Assembly: GCF_001426545.1 (NCBI RefSeq)
Contig: NZ_LMEZ01000005.1
Location: 643,333-707,332, forward strand
Length of the DNA stretch: 64,000 nucleotides
Reading direction: 5' to 3'
Origin: Mycobacterium sp. Root135
Lineage (GTDB): Bacteria > Actinomycetota > Actinomycetes > Mycobacteriales > Mycobacteriaceae
Each line of letters begins with the position of its first letter. The stretch's first letter is position 1. A program made the translations under genes and the position numbers. The notes under the pieces are model-generated. The model was given only the letters and a program-made list of their open reading frames with translations, had not been told where the DNA came from and searched no databases. Shown one piece after another: positions 7,883-19,779 of this stretch.

Positions 7883-9733
7883 GTGCCCTCCGTCGCGGTT
7901 CGCTTGGCCGCCGTCGCCACGGCCGTGACCCTGGTGCTCGGCGGCTGCTCGCAGGATGCGAGCACCACCGCAGGCCCGTGGCCCCCCGATCCCGGACGCG
8001 GGCCGTGCGAGGTGACCAAGCAACCCGACGTGCCCGCCACGATGCGCGACGGCACCGTGCTGCGCGCCGACGTCTACCGGCCCAAGACGTCCGACGCCGT
8101 GCCAGTGATCCTGATGCGCACGCAGTACGGCAAGGACGGCGCCCAGGCCGGCACCCGATATCAGCCACCGGACTGGTTCGCCTCGCACTGTTACCTCGTC
8201 GTGGTGCAGGACATCCGCGGCCAGGGCGCATCCGGCGGCACCTTCAGCGAGTTCACCCACGACCAGGCCGACGGGTACGACTCCGTCGAATGGGCGGCCG
8301 CCCTACCGGGGTCGAACGGCAAGGTCGGCATGTACGGCTCGTCGTACGTCGGCGCGACGCAGTGGCTGGCCGCCGTCACCGCACCGCCGCACCTCGTCAC
8401 GATCGTGCCTGCGAACACCGCGTCGGACTACTACGACGGCTGGACCTACGAGGGCGGTGAGTTCCGGCTCGCCTTCGTGCTGCCGTGGGCCATGGAGGCC
8501 ATCGCCACCACCGCCGCACAGAACCGCGGCGACCAGACAACCGTGCACGAACTTGCCTCTGCGGTAAGGGATCCCACCCGATGGCTGGACTTCCGGCCGT
8601 TCAAGGACCTGCCGCCGATGCAGCCGGGAAACCCCGCGGTGGCGCCCTGGTACTTCGACTGGATCCGGCATTCGACGAGGGACGACTTCTGGAAGCGGGT
8701 CAGCATCCGCGACCGCTACCCGGCGGTGACCGTGCCGGTGATGCACTTCGAGGGCTGGTATGACGCCTTCCTCGCCGGCGGCGTTGAGAACTTCGCGGGG
8801 ATGGTGGCCCACGGCGCGACCGCCGACGCCCGCGCGAACCAGCGCCTGATCATCGGCCCGTGGGACCACGTCGACTGGGGTCGACCCGGCTCGGAACCCG
8901 CTCCGATGCTGAAGTCGATCGGCGCGGTCGCGAACAGCCCGATCAACGAGCTGATGCTCGAGTGGTACGACCACTTCCTGAAGGGCACGTCCAACGGCAT
9001 CGGTGGCGCGCCCCGGGTCGACTACTTCCTGATGGGCGCCAACGTCTGGAAGACGGCGACGAATTGGCCGCTGCCGCAAACCCGTCCGGCGACGTACTAC
9101 CTGTCCGGGGCCGGTGGCTCGGACCGCACGGGCCAACTGGTGGACGCGCCGCCGGCCGCCGACGCGCCGGACGTCTACACCTACGACCCGCGCTTCCCCG
9201 CGCCCAGTCTGGGTGGGCACTCCTGCTGTGGAGCGCAGTCCGGACCGCAGGGACCCTACGACCAGACCCCGGTCGAACAGCGATCCGACGTCCTGGTCTA
9301 CAGCAGCCCGCCGTTGCCGGGGGACACCGAGGTGACGGGGGCCGCGACGGTCGACCTGTGGGCCCAATCGTCGGCTCCCGACACCGATTTCACCGCCAAG
9401 CTGACGGTGGTCAAGCCCGACGGCGAGGTCGTCAACCTCAACGACGGCATCCTGCGGACGTCCTTCCGAGATTCACTGTCCAACCCGACGCCGGTGCCAC
9501 CCAACCAGCCGACCCGGTATCGGATCCAGATCTGGCCCACCAGTTACCAATACCGCGCCGGGGACCGGATCAGGGTGGAGATCTCCAGCAGCGACTACCC
9601 GCAGTTCGCGCCGAACCCCAACACCGGTGAGCCGTTCGGCCAGAGCGCGAACACGGTGGTGGCCACGCAGACGATCCTGCACGACGCAGCGCATCCGTCG
9701 AGCATCACGCTGCCGGTGATTCCGGCGGGCTGA
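7883..9733 (+). CDS. CocE/NonD family hydrolase, lipoprotein
   Basis: Serine hydrolase of 616 aa with a lipoprotein signal (LVLGGC-SQ). The Peptidase_S15/CocE alpha-beta domain carries the nucleophile elbow GMYGSSYVGATQW, acid segment HFEGWYDAFLAGG and His in IGPWDHVDWG; the C-terminal third is the beta-sandwich X-Pro dipeptidyl-peptidase C-domain. Such enzymes cleave esters, beta-lactam acyl groups or X-Pro peptides; the natural substrate is unknown. The lipobox places it on the outer face of the membrane. It converges with sigG with a 4-nt gap. Confidence 0.88.
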   Translation: MPSVAVRLAAVATAVTLVLGGCSQDASTTAGPWPPDPGRGPCEVTKQPDVPATMRDGTVLRADVYRPKTSDAVPVILMRTQYGKDGAQAGTRYQPPDWFASHCYLVVVQDIRGQGASGGTFSEFTHDQADGYDSVEWAAALPGSNGKVGMYGSSYVGATQWLAAVTAPPHLVTIVPANTASDYYDGWTYEGGEFRLAFVLPWAMEAIATTAAQNRGDQTTVHELASAVRDPTRWLDFRPFKDLPPMQPGNPAVAPWYFDWIRHSTRDDFWKRVSIRDRYPAVTVPVMHFEGWYDAFLAGGVENFAGMVAHGATADARANQRLIIGPWDHVDWGRPGSEPAPMLKSIGAVANSPINELMLEWYDHFLKGTSNGIGGAPRVDYFLMGANVWKTATNWPLPQTRPATYYLSGAGGSDRTGQLVDAPPAADAPDVYTYDPRFPAPSLGGHSCCGAQSGPQGPYDQTPVEQRSDVLVYSSPPLPGDTEVTGAATVDLWAQSSAPDTDFTAKLTVVKPDGEVVNLNDGILRTSFRDSLSNPTPVPPNQPTRYRIQIWPTSYQYRAGDRIRVEISSSDYPQFAPNPNTGEPFGQSANTVVATQTILHDAAHPSSITLPVIPAG

Positions 9734-9737
9734 CCGC

Positions 9738-10733
9738 CTACAGCGTGGGGGCCAGTCCGAACTTCTCGAACAGGTCGCCGTCCTGTGCGTGGAACGCCAC
9801 CACGTGTGACACCCCACCGGCTTGCACGCTCAGCACGTGCAGTTGAAAGGCCTCGTGGGCGCCCGTCTCGGGGTTGAGCATGTACAGCGCCGCCGCGGGC
9901 TGACCGTTGGCGGTGGTGCTGACGAAGCGCATGTCCCCTGCGCCCTGCGCGGGGCAGTGCACCGTCGACAGGGTGACGATGTCCGCCGGACCCCGATACC
10001 AGCCGTCGAAGGGCGGCATCTCGAAGATCGCGTCCTCGGTGAACAGCTTCACCAGCTGATCCATGTCGTAGGTCTCGAAGGCGTGGACGTACTTCGCCAG
10101 CATCTCCTGGGCTTCCGGCGACTCCGGCGCGGCGATGTCGTCGTCCTGGCTCGGCTGAATCTCGTCGAGCTGCGCCCGAGCCCGCTGAAGAAGGCTGTTG
10201 ACCGCCGCGGTGGACGCGCCGATCGCCTCGCCGACCTCGGCGGCCTTCCACTGCAACACCTCGCGGAGCAGCAGGACGGCGCGTTGGCGGGCCGAAAGAT
10301 GTTGTAGCGCAGCGATGAACGCCAGCCGCACCGAATCACGCGATGCCACGATGACCGACGGATCCGACGGATGCTCGTCGGGGACATCCGGCAGCGGCTG
10401 CAGCCAGGTGACCTCGGGATGCTGGGCGATGTCGGCGGTCGGGTCGGAGTTGGGAGCGCCGAGACCACTCGGCAACGGTCGACGCTGACGCCCGTCGAGC
10501 GCGGTGAGGCACGTGTTGGTGGCGATCCGGTAAAGCCAGGTGCGAATCGACGAGCGGCCCTCGAAGCCGTCGTAGGACTTCCACGCCCGAAGGTACGTCT
10601 CCTGCACCAAGTCCTCGGCGTCGTGGAGTGATCCCGTCATGCGGTAGCAGTGGGCCAGCAGCTCCCGCCGGTACCGCTGGGCGTCGGCGAGGAAGGCGTC
10701 CTTGGAGTCGAATGTTTCGGCAAGCACACTCAC
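9738..10733 (-). CDS. sigG: RNA polymerase sigma factor SigG (ECF with SnoaL-like C-terminal domain)
   Basis: ECF-type sigma factor of 331 aa. Region 2 contains LVQETYLRAWKSYDGFEGRSSIRTWL; region 4 contains LSARQRAVLLLREVLQWKAAEVGEAIG. The last 130 residues form a SnoaL-like domain (MDQLVKLFTEDAIFEMPPFDGWYRG), which in this class replaces a separate anti-sigma factor. I placed the start at the GTG at 10733 (VSVLAETFDSK). The order sigG, then a divergent monoacylglycerol lipase, matches M. tuberculosis Rv0182c-Rv0183. The shared 81-nt divergent region would carry both promoters. Confidence 0.9.
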   Translation of the reverse strand: MSVLAETFDSKDAFLADAQRYRRELLAHCYRMTGSLHDAEDLVQETYLRAWKSYDGFEGRSSIRTWLYRIATNTCLTALDGRQRRPLPSGLGAPNSDPTADIAQHPEVTWLQPLPDVPDEHPSDPSVIVASRDSVRLAFIAALQHLSARQRAVLLLREVLQWKAAEVGEAIGASTAAVNSLLQRARAQLDEIQPSQDDDIAAPESPEAQEMLAKYVHAFETYDMDQLVKLFTEDAIFEMPPFDGWYRGPADIVTLSTVHCPAQGAGDMRFVSTTANGQPAAALYMLNPETGAHEAFQLHVLSVQAGGVSHVVAFHAQDGDLFEKFGLAPTL

Positions 10734-10805
10734 GAACCCGAGCCTACTCAAGGGGTGTGACGAGCGACACCGTCGTCGTCTGAACCGTTCAGCCTGGCCC
10801 GCTAG

Positions 10806-12694
<1,889 letters not shown>

Positions 12695-12710
12695 TCGCTA
12701 GACTTCGACG

Positions 12711-13643
12711 ATGACGAGAACCGTTGTTGCCCAAGCCTATGGCGGGCCGGAAGTCCTTGCGCTGCAAGACATCGAGCTTCCCGACCTCGCCGAGGGGCAG
12801 GTTCTGGTCGACGTCCGCGCGGCGGGCACCAACCCGTTCGACTACAAGGTGTACAGCGGCGACATGGGCGACGACCCGGCGAGGTTGCCCCTTGCGGTCG
12901 GGTCGGAGCTGGCAGGCGTCGTCGCGGCAATCACGCCCGGCGCCACCGGATACACCGGGCCTCTGACAGTCGGCGACGAGGTGATCGTCACGAACATCAA
13001 CAATGGCTACGCCGACCAGGTCGTCGCGAACGCCGCTGACGTGGGCCGCAAGCCCCAGAACCTGAGCTTCGAGCAAGCCGCGGGTCTGGTCTTGGCCGGC
13101 GCGACGGCGTGGCACCTGTTGGCCAACACGCGGGTGGGGACGGGCGACACCGTGCTCATCCACGGAGCCAGTGGCGGAGTCGGGTTGATGGCGGTGCAGC
13201 TCGCGGTCGCCCGTGGAGCTCGGGTCATCGCCACCGCGAGCCCCGCCCGGCACGACCAGCTGCGGAAATACGGTGCGGAACCCGTCGCGTACGGCGACGG
13301 CCTCGCCGACCGCGTCCGCGCGATCGGGTCGGTCGACGCGGCGCTCGACCTGGTCGGCACCGACGAAGCCCTCGACACGTCGGTCGAGCTCGTCGCAGAC
13401 CGCTCCCGGATCGCCACCATCGCCGGATTCGCACGGGCGGGCGAACTCGGAATAGCGGTCCTGACCGGGGCAGAAGGCGGCCAGGCGATCCGCGACGCCG
13501 CCCGGCCCGAACTCGTCGAACTGGCGGCGCAGGGACAGCTGGAAGTGACCGTCGACCGGGTGTTTCCGCTCGCAGAGGCGGCCGAGGCGCACCGGTATCT
13601 GCAGACCGGTCACGCCCGCGGAAAAGTCGTACTGGTCCCATAG
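12711..13643 (+). CDS. NADP-dependent medium-chain oxidoreductase (quinone reductase-like)
   Basis: Zinc-independent MDR enzyme of 310 aa. The GroES-like N-domain has AAGTNPFDYKVYSGD; the Rossmann domain has HGASGGVGLMAVQLAVARGA. The Cys/His zinc ligands of true alcohol dehydrogenases are absent, as in quinone oxidoreductases. The ATG at 12711 is 16 nt after the preceding stop, so it may be part of the lipase operon. The substrate is not predictable. Confidence 0.86.
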   Translation: MTRTVVAQAYGGPEVLALQDIELPDLAEGQVLVDVRAAGTNPFDYKVYSGDMGDDPARLPLAVGSELAGVVAAITPGATGYTGPLTVGDEVIVTNINNGYADQVVANAADVGRKPQNLSFEQAAGLVLAGATAWHLLANTRVGTGDTVLIHGASGGVGLMAVQLAVARGARVIATASPARHDQLRKYGAEPVAYGDGLADRVRAIGSVDAALDLVGTDEALDTSVELVADRSRIATIAGFARAGELGIAVLTGAEGGQAIRDAARPELVELAAQGQLEVTVDRVFPLAEAAEAHRYLQTGHARGKVVLVP

Positions 13644-13652
13644 CTTGATGCC

Positions 13653-13694
13653 ATGACGACAAGCGAGAAGCGGAGCGGGATCGCGCATGACTGA
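13653..13694 (+). CDS. Possible 13-aa upstream ORF overlapping the next start
   Basis: A short frame (MTTSEKRSGIAHD) starts 10 nt after the preceding gene and stops at TGA 13692-13694, overlapping the ATG of the DUF2786 gene (13687) by 8 nt. It could couple translation or may be chance; I see no other support. Confidence 0.25.
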   Translation: MTTSEKRSGIAHD

Positions 13695-14436
13695 CGACAA
13701 GATGCTGGCGCGCATCGCAGCCCTCCTGCGCCAAGCCGAGAACACCGAGAACCCGCATGAAGCCGAGGCGTTCATGTCGGCCGCGCAGCGGCTCGCGACC
13801 ACCACGTCGATCGACCTGGCCGTTGCCAGGGCGCATTCGGCGACGCGCACCGCGGCACAGGCGCCGATTCAACGCACCATCACCATCGGGGAGGCGGGCA
13901 GCAAGGGCCTGCGCACCTACGTCCAACTGTTCGTCGCGATCGCCTTGGCCAACGACGTGAAGTGCGACGTCGCGTCCAACTCGACGTTCGTCTACGCCTA
14001 CGGATTCGCCGAGGACATCGACGCCACGCATGCGTTGTACGCCAGCCTGGTGGTGCAGATGGTGAAGGCCTCGGATGCCTACATCGCGACGGGTGAACAC
14101 CGGCCGACCCCGACCATCACCGCCCGGCTGAACTTTCACCTGGCGTTCGGTGGCCGCGTCGGGCAGCGGCTGGCCGAGGCACGCGAGGAGGCAAGGCAGT
14201 CCGCCACCACCGGCCGAGATCAGCAGCCGGGAACGGCAGTGGCGTTGCGCAACAAGGACATCGAGCTGAAGAGCTTCTACCGCGCGGCGTCGAAGGCGCG
14301 CGGAACCTGGCGTGCCAGCAGCGCATCGGCGGGCTATTCGTCGGACGCTCGACGGGCCGGGGACAGGGCGGGTCGACGCGCCAGGCTCGGGCCGAGCACC
14401 GAGCTCTCTGGGGCGCGAAAGCCCTTGGGTCGGTAG
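13687..14436 (+). CDS. DUF2786 domain-containing protein (Rv0184-like)
   Basis: Cytoplasmic protein of 249 aa of unknown function. The N-terminal 40 residues (MLARIAALLRQAENTENPHEAEAFMSAAQRL) match the DUF2786 helical motif; the middle holds a predicted alpha/beta region, and the C-terminus is Arg/Gly/Ala-rich. It sits directly before a DUF-type metallohydrolase whose start codon immediately follows its stop, the same order as M. tuberculosis Rv0184-Rv0185, so the two are likely functional partners. Confidence 0.82.
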   Translation: MTDDKMLARIAALLRQAENTENPHEAEAFMSAAQRLATTTSIDLAVARAHSATRTAAQAPIQRTITIGEAGSKGLRTYVQLFVAIALANDVKCDVASNSTFVYAYGFAEDIDATHALYASLVVQMVKASDAYIATGEHRPTPTITARLNFHLAFGGRVGQRLAEAREEARQSATTGRDQQPGTAVALRNKDIELKSFYRAASKARGTWRASSASAGYSSDARRAGDRAGRRARLGPSTELSGARKPLGR

Positions 14437-14928
14437 GTGCCGCGCGACACTCAGCGCTCCAAGGTCTACGCCGCCGAACAGTTCGTGCGGACGTTGTTCG
14501 ACCGTGCTGCGGAACGGGGGACCAGGGCCGTCGACTTCTTCGGTGCCCAGCTGACCCTGCCGCCGGAGGCGCGGTTCGCCTCGACGGACTCGGTGCGGGA
14601 CTACGTCGCCGACGTGCTGGCCCTGCCGCCGGTGCGGTCGCGATGGCCTGCCGCCGAACCGCTGTCGGTGCGCGCCCGCCGCGGGGTCACCGCCGCGCAC
14701 TACGAGTACGACGGCGGGGTCGCGACGATCGCGGTGCCCGACCGGCAGAGCACGTGGGCGCTGCGGGAATTGGTGGTCCTGCACGAGGTGGCCCATCACC
14801 TGTGCCGATGCGAACCTCCGCACGGACCCGACTTCGTCGCCGCCTTCTGCGAGTTGGCCGAGACGGTGATGGGCCCGGAGGTGGGGCACGTGCTGCGGGT
14901 GACGTACGCGAGGGAAGGCGTACGGTAG
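14437..14928 (+). CDS. TIGR04338-type metallohydrolase (Rv0185-like)
   Basis: Protein of 163 aa with a zincin motif: VVLHEVAHHLC (HExxH) at about residues 110-120 and CEPPHGPDF supplying a likely third ligand. The GTG start immediately follows the stop of the DUF2786 gene. Family members are short mycobacterial/actinobacterial metal-dependent hydrolases of unknown substrate. No signal peptide is visible, so it is probably cytoplasmic. Confidence 0.82.
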   Translation: MPRDTQRSKVYAAEQFVRTLFDRAAERGTRAVDFFGAQLTLPPEARFASTDSVRDYVADVLALPPVRSRWPAAEPLSVRARRGVTAAHYEYDGGVATIAVPDRQSTWALRELVVLHEVAHHLCRCEPPHGPDFVAAFCELAETVMGPEVGHVLRVTYAREGVR

Positions 14929-14934
14929 CCAGGC

Positions 14935-15600
14935 ATGGACGAACCGGACCCACGGGCCCTCGATGCGATGTACGGCGAGTTGTTGCACACCGAGGACGCG
15001 GTGCTGGCAGCCGCACGCGAAAGTGCCGTCGCCGCAGGCATGCCCGCCATCGAAGTGTCCGCTCAGCATGCCAAGTTGCTGACGCTGCTGGCGACCATCT
15101 CCCACGCCACTAGCGTGCTCGAGATCGGCACCCTCGCCGGGTACAGCACGATCGCCCTCGCCCGCGGCGTCGGAGAGACCGGTCGCGTCGTCACACTGGA
15201 GTACGAACCGCGGCATGCCGAGGTGGCTCGGGGGAACCTGGCCGCCGCCGGGGTCGACGACCGCGTGGAGATCCTCGTCGGCGCCGCCCTGGACACGCTG
15301 CCGACGCTCGCCGAGCGGGGTGAGCGCTTCGACATGTTCTTCGTCGACGCGGACAAGGAGAACAACGTGGCGTACGTGAACTGGGCGGTCGAGTTGGCCA
15401 CCCCAGGGGCGCTGCTCGTGGTCGACAACGTCGCCCGCTTCGGCCGGGTGCTCGACCCCGCGCCCGACGACCGGCAGGCCCAGGCCGTGCGCGACATGTT
15501 CGCGATGATGGGTGAGCACCCCCGTCTGGACACTGCCGCGATCCAGACCGTCGGCACCAAGGGGTGGGACGGCTTCGCCGTCGCCGTCATCCGGCCCTGA
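14935..15600 (+). CDS. Class I SAM-dependent O-methyltransferase (Rv0187-like)
   Basis: Protein of 221 aa of the catechol/caffeoyl-CoA O-methyltransferase family (Methyltransf_3). SAM-binding motif VLEIGTLAGYSTIALARG (residues about 60-77), FFVDADKENNVAYVNWA with the metal-binding Asp, and VVDNVARFGRV are clear. The start is 6 nt after the metallohydrolase stop, so it closes the Rv0184-Rv0187-like cluster; the bglS gene that M. tuberculosis has between them is absent here. Confidence 0.9.
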   Translation: MDEPDPRALDAMYGELLHTEDAVLAAARESAVAAGMPAIEVSAQHAKLLTLLATISHATSVLEIGTLAGYSTIALARGVGETGRVVTLEYEPRHAEVARGNLAAAGVDDRVEILVGAALDTLPTLAERGERFDMFFVDADKENNVAYVNWAVELATPGALLVVDNVARFGRVLDPAPDDRQAQAVRDMFAMMGEHPRLDTAAIQTVGTKGWDGFAVAVIRP

Positions 15601-15676
15601 GCCGAATGCGAACGCCTGTCTGACGTTCTTCGCGCAACGCCGCGCGCGCCGGTCGGGTTCTTGTAGCGTCGGAGAC

Positions 15677-16633
15677 GTGCCGCCTGCGCGGAGGACACCC
15701 AGCATTGCTCCCGTGACCGTGCTGGTCACGCTCCTCTTCGTGGCCGCGGCCGCCCTGCGGGGATACGTCCCCGGGGCTGAACTCGGCCCCCGCCGGCCGT
15801 CGTCGGACAATCCGTTCGTGTCGGCCGTGGTCGTCGGGCTGCTGATGGCCTCGGTCGCCGTCGTCGCGGTTGCGGTCGTCGCCAGGTTGCGGAACCGCAC
15901 CGCGACCCCGGCCCGGGTGGCGAGCAGACCGGACTGGTCCCGTGGCGACCGGGGCCGCCCGACGTGGCGGATCGCGCTGATCGCGTTCGGGGTGATCCTC
16001 GGCTGGCTTCTGCTGTCGACGCTGTTGAGTCGGCTGGGCCCGGGTCCTGGGGACGACGACGCCGACGGCGTGGGTGCGACGCCGACCGCGACCGACGCCG
16101 CCCGGCCCGCCTCGGATGCGGGTGGGACCCCGCCGACCCCGACGCTGCCACCCGACCAGGGGACGGACTTGCTTGGTTACTTCTACGCCGCGACGGCGGT
16201 CTTCGTCGTCGTGCTGGTGGTCGGAACGATCGTCGCCGCGCGCCGACGTGGTCCCCTGCCAGCGAGCGCTCCCGACCACTCCGATCCGTCCGCCGCCGCC
16301 GGATCCCAATCCCTCGCTCTCGCAGCCGAAGTCGGACTCGCCGAGGTCGAGGACCTCAGCAGGGAGCCGCGCAAGGCGATCATCGCGTGCTATGCCGCCA
16401 TGGAACGGCAGCTGTCGCTGCTGCCCGACGCCGCGCCGCGCGACTTCGACACCGCATCGGAGGTGCTCGCCCGCGCCGTCGACCATCACGCCCTGGCCCC
16501 CGACAGCGCCACCCAGCTGGTCGACCTCTTCGAGGAGGCCCGCTTCAGCCCGCACGTCATGAACGAGGGCCATCGCGACGCGGCGGTCGCGGTCCTCACC
16601 CAGGTGTTGGGCGAGCTGCGGAGCCGGGCGTGA
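15677..16633 (+). CDS. DUF4129 domain membrane protein (Rv3691-like)
   Basis: Membrane protein of 318 aa. A signal-anchor follows the GTG at 15677 (VTVLVTLLFVAAAAL), then further segments near residues 53-72 (VSAVVVGLLMASVAVVAVAVV) and 97-113, a Pro/Asp-rich linker, and a TM at about 170-190. The C-terminal 90 residues (KAIIACYAAMERQLSLLP to VLTQVLGELRSRA) are a DUF4129 domain. DUF4129 proteins accompany MoxR/DUF58 systems, as here. The next gene starts inside its stop codon (GTGA overlap). Confidence 0.85.
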   Translation: MPPARRTPSIAPVTVLVTLLFVAAAALRGYVPGAELGPRRPSSDNPFVSAVVVGLLMASVAVVAVAVVARLRNRTATPARVASRPDWSRGDRGRPTWRIALIAFGVILGWLLLSTLLSRLGPGPGDDDADGVGATPTATDAARPASDAGGTPPTPTLPPDQGTDLLGYFYAATAVFVVVLVVGTIVAARRRGPLPASAPDHSDPSAAAGSQSLALAAEVGLAEVEDLSREPRKAIIACYAAMERQLSLLPDAAPRDFDTASEVLARAVDHHALAPDSATQLVDLFEEARFSPHVMNEGHRDAAVAVLTQVLGELRSRA

Positions 16634-17111
16634 GGAGGATCGGGGTCATCGCGATCGTGGTGGTCCTCGGTGTGCAGCTGCTGGCGTTGGTGCATCCCGA
16701 CCGGCACGTCGCGCTGTGGATGGGGGCGGCCGCCGCAACGATCGCGCTGCTGACGGTGCGCTGGTTGGTGGTGCGCGACGCAGGCTCGGCATTCGACGAC
16801 TCCCGCGCCCGCGACCCGGCCGAGACGTTGCGCCGCTGGCGGTCCAAGACCGAGATCATGATCGCCCGCGCCGACTCCACCCGCTCGGACTGGGACAAGT
16901 ATCTGCGGCCCATGCTCGCGCGGCAGTTCGAACTGGCCACCGGTGCACGAAAGGGCAAGGACCCGAGGGTCTTTCGGGCTACCGCCGTTGCGCTCTTCGG
17001 TGAGCAGCTGTGGGTGTGGGTGGATCCCGACAACGTGTCCCGCACCGGCGTCGACGAACCCGGACCGGGCCGAGCGGTGCTCGACGACGTGCTGCGGCGA
17101 CTGGAGGGAAT

Positions 17112-17115
<4 letters not shown>
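16630..17115 (+). CDS. Two-TM membrane protein of the MoxR cluster (Rv3690-like)
   Basis: Protein of 161 aa with two N-terminal membrane segments (IGVIAIVVVLGVQLLALV and WMGAAAATIALLTVRWLVV) and a soluble charged C-terminal domain (AETLRRWRSKTEIMIARADSTRSDWDKYLRPML). The GTG overlaps the DUF4129 stop by 4 nt and its own stop overlaps the MoxR start by 4 nt, so it is embedded in the operon. Function unknown; perhaps an assembly factor for the MoxR/DUF58 complex. Confidence 0.85.
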
Positions 17116-18073
<958 letters not shown>

Positions 18074-18077
<4 letters not shown>

Positions 18078-19318
18078 TCGAGACGCGTTCGGTCGACGTC
18101 GAATTGCGTTGGCGGGCATCGCCACTGACGCTGTCGCTCGCGTCGTGCGCGGCGGTGGCGCTGGCGGTGGCCCTAATCGGGTCGCGGTGGCAGCTCGTGG
18201 TGTTCGCCGCCCCGCTGATCGGTGTGCTGGTGTCCCTGCGGTGGCAGCGCCCGCTGCCGACGGTTCAGGTGCACGCCGAGCCGGGCCTGGTGCGCTGCTT
18301 CGAGAACGAACGGGTCCGACTCGAGGTGTGGGGGAACGCCGACGACCTGACGGTCGAGGTGGCCGACGGCGCAGTCCTCGAGGTGACCCGCCTGCCGTCT
18401 GGGCGGTTGGAGATCGTGACGTCGGCGCCTCGGTGGGGCCGATACCCGGTGACCGTCCGGGTGCGCGTGACCGGGAAGGGCGGCCTGCTCACCGGATCGC
18501 CCTCAGCCGGGTCCGTGACGGTCGCCGAGATGTTCGTATTTCCCGTCGCATCAGCGCAATCCACCGCACTGCCGCGGACCGAACTGCTCGACCGCCTCGG
18601 AACCCACCTCACCCGGCACGTCGGCAGGGGTGTCGAATTCGGCGGTATCCGGGCGTACGTCCCCGGCGACCAGTTGCGCACCGTCAACTGGCCGGTCAGC
18701 GCGCGCCGCGGCAGCCTTCACGTCACCGAGCGGCTGAGTGAGCGGGCCACCGACGTCGTCGTGCTCGTCGACGGTTACGACCAGCCGCCGGGACCCGCCA
18801 CCGCAGCCGCCGAACGCACGATGCGTGGCGCCGTGCAGGTGGTGCAGAGCGCGCTGCGCAACGGCGACCGGGCCGGCGTCGTGGCCCTTGGCGGTCGAAC
18901 CCGTTGGCTGAGTGCAGACATCGGCCGTCGCCAGTTCTACCGCGTCCTCGACGCGATCCTCGGCGCGGGGGACGGGCACGAAACCACCCCCGGCACGCTG
19001 GCGCCGCGCGCGGCGATGCCGCCGGGTGCGGTCGTCGTGGCGTTCTCGACCCTGCTGGACACCGACTTCGCCCTTGCTCTGATCGACCTCTGTCGCCGGG
19101 GCCACGTCGTGGTGGCAGTCGACGTCCTCGACGGTGCGCCCTTCGAAGATCTGGACGACCCGCTGATCGCCCGGATGTGGTCGATGCAAAGGGCTTTCAT
19201 GTACCGGGACATGCGGACCATCGGCGTCGACGTGGTCGGATGGTCGACCGACGGCACCCTCGACCAGGTGATGGGTCTGGTACCGAGGCGCCGCAAGCGG
19301 GCAACGGCGAGGAGATGA
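18074..19318 (+). CDS. DUF58 domain-containing protein
   Basis: Protein of 414 aa: two N-terminal TM segments (about 18-60), an Ig-like beta region, then the DUF58 signature GVEFGGIRAYVPGDQLRTVNW at about 190-210 and a vWA-like domain starting VVVLVDGYDQ with a partial MIDAS. It is the usual MoxR partner, anchored in the membrane with its vWA domain acting as a docking module. It overlaps the MoxR stop by 4 nt and is followed 1 nt later by another membrane gene. Confidence 0.9.
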
Positions 19319-19319
19319 C

Positions 19320-19772
19320 GTGACTCGCCTGCTGTCCTTGGCATTTGGACTGCTGATGGTCGCCGCGGCCACCCTGGCAAGCAGCGGGCCCGCGCTCGTC
19401 CTGGCGGCGGTGGCCGTGACCGCACTGTTGGCGGGCTTGGCGATTCGGCTGGCGGCGACCGTCGCGGTGGTGGCCGTCGTCGGGGCGCTGGCCCTCTCGG
19501 AGCCGTCGCCGGTGGTCGCGGCGATCGCAGGCCTGGCGGGCGTCGCGTACCTCGTGGTCCGGCACGCCGACGGTACGGATGTCGCGTCGGCCCTGACGGT
19601 GCCGACGGTGCTGGCCGCGCTTGGTCTGTCCGCCGTGACCGTGCTCGGCGCGACCGTTCCGCTCGCCCTTCCGTGGGCCCCGTTGGTGGCGCCGTTGGCC
19701 GTCGTCGCGGCCTACGTCATCGTGCTCGACCGGTACGCCGGGGATCCCGGACACGGCGGCCCGCTACGCTGA
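19320..19772 (+). CDS. Small polytopic membrane protein, last gene of the MoxR operon
   Basis: Protein of 150 aa that is almost entirely hydrophobic, with about five TM helices rich in Ala, Val and Leu and ending in the short tail VLDRYAGDPGHGGPLR. The GTG start is 1 nt after the DUF58 stop. No domain recognised; the position suggests it belongs to the MoxR/DUF58 complex. Confidence 0.75.
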   Translation: MTRLLSLAFGLLMVAAATLASSGPALVLAAVAVTALLAGLAIRLAATVAVVAVVGALALSEPSPVVAAIAGLAGVAYLVVRHADGTDVASALTVPTVLAALGLSAVTVLGATVPLALPWAPLVAPLAVVAAYVIVLDRYAGDPGHGGPLR

Positions 19773-19779
19773 CCAACCC

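Noticed and set aside
13225..15900. 891-codon minus-strand frame across several plus-strand genes
   Set aside because: It runs antisense to four well-supported genes and has no domain of its own.
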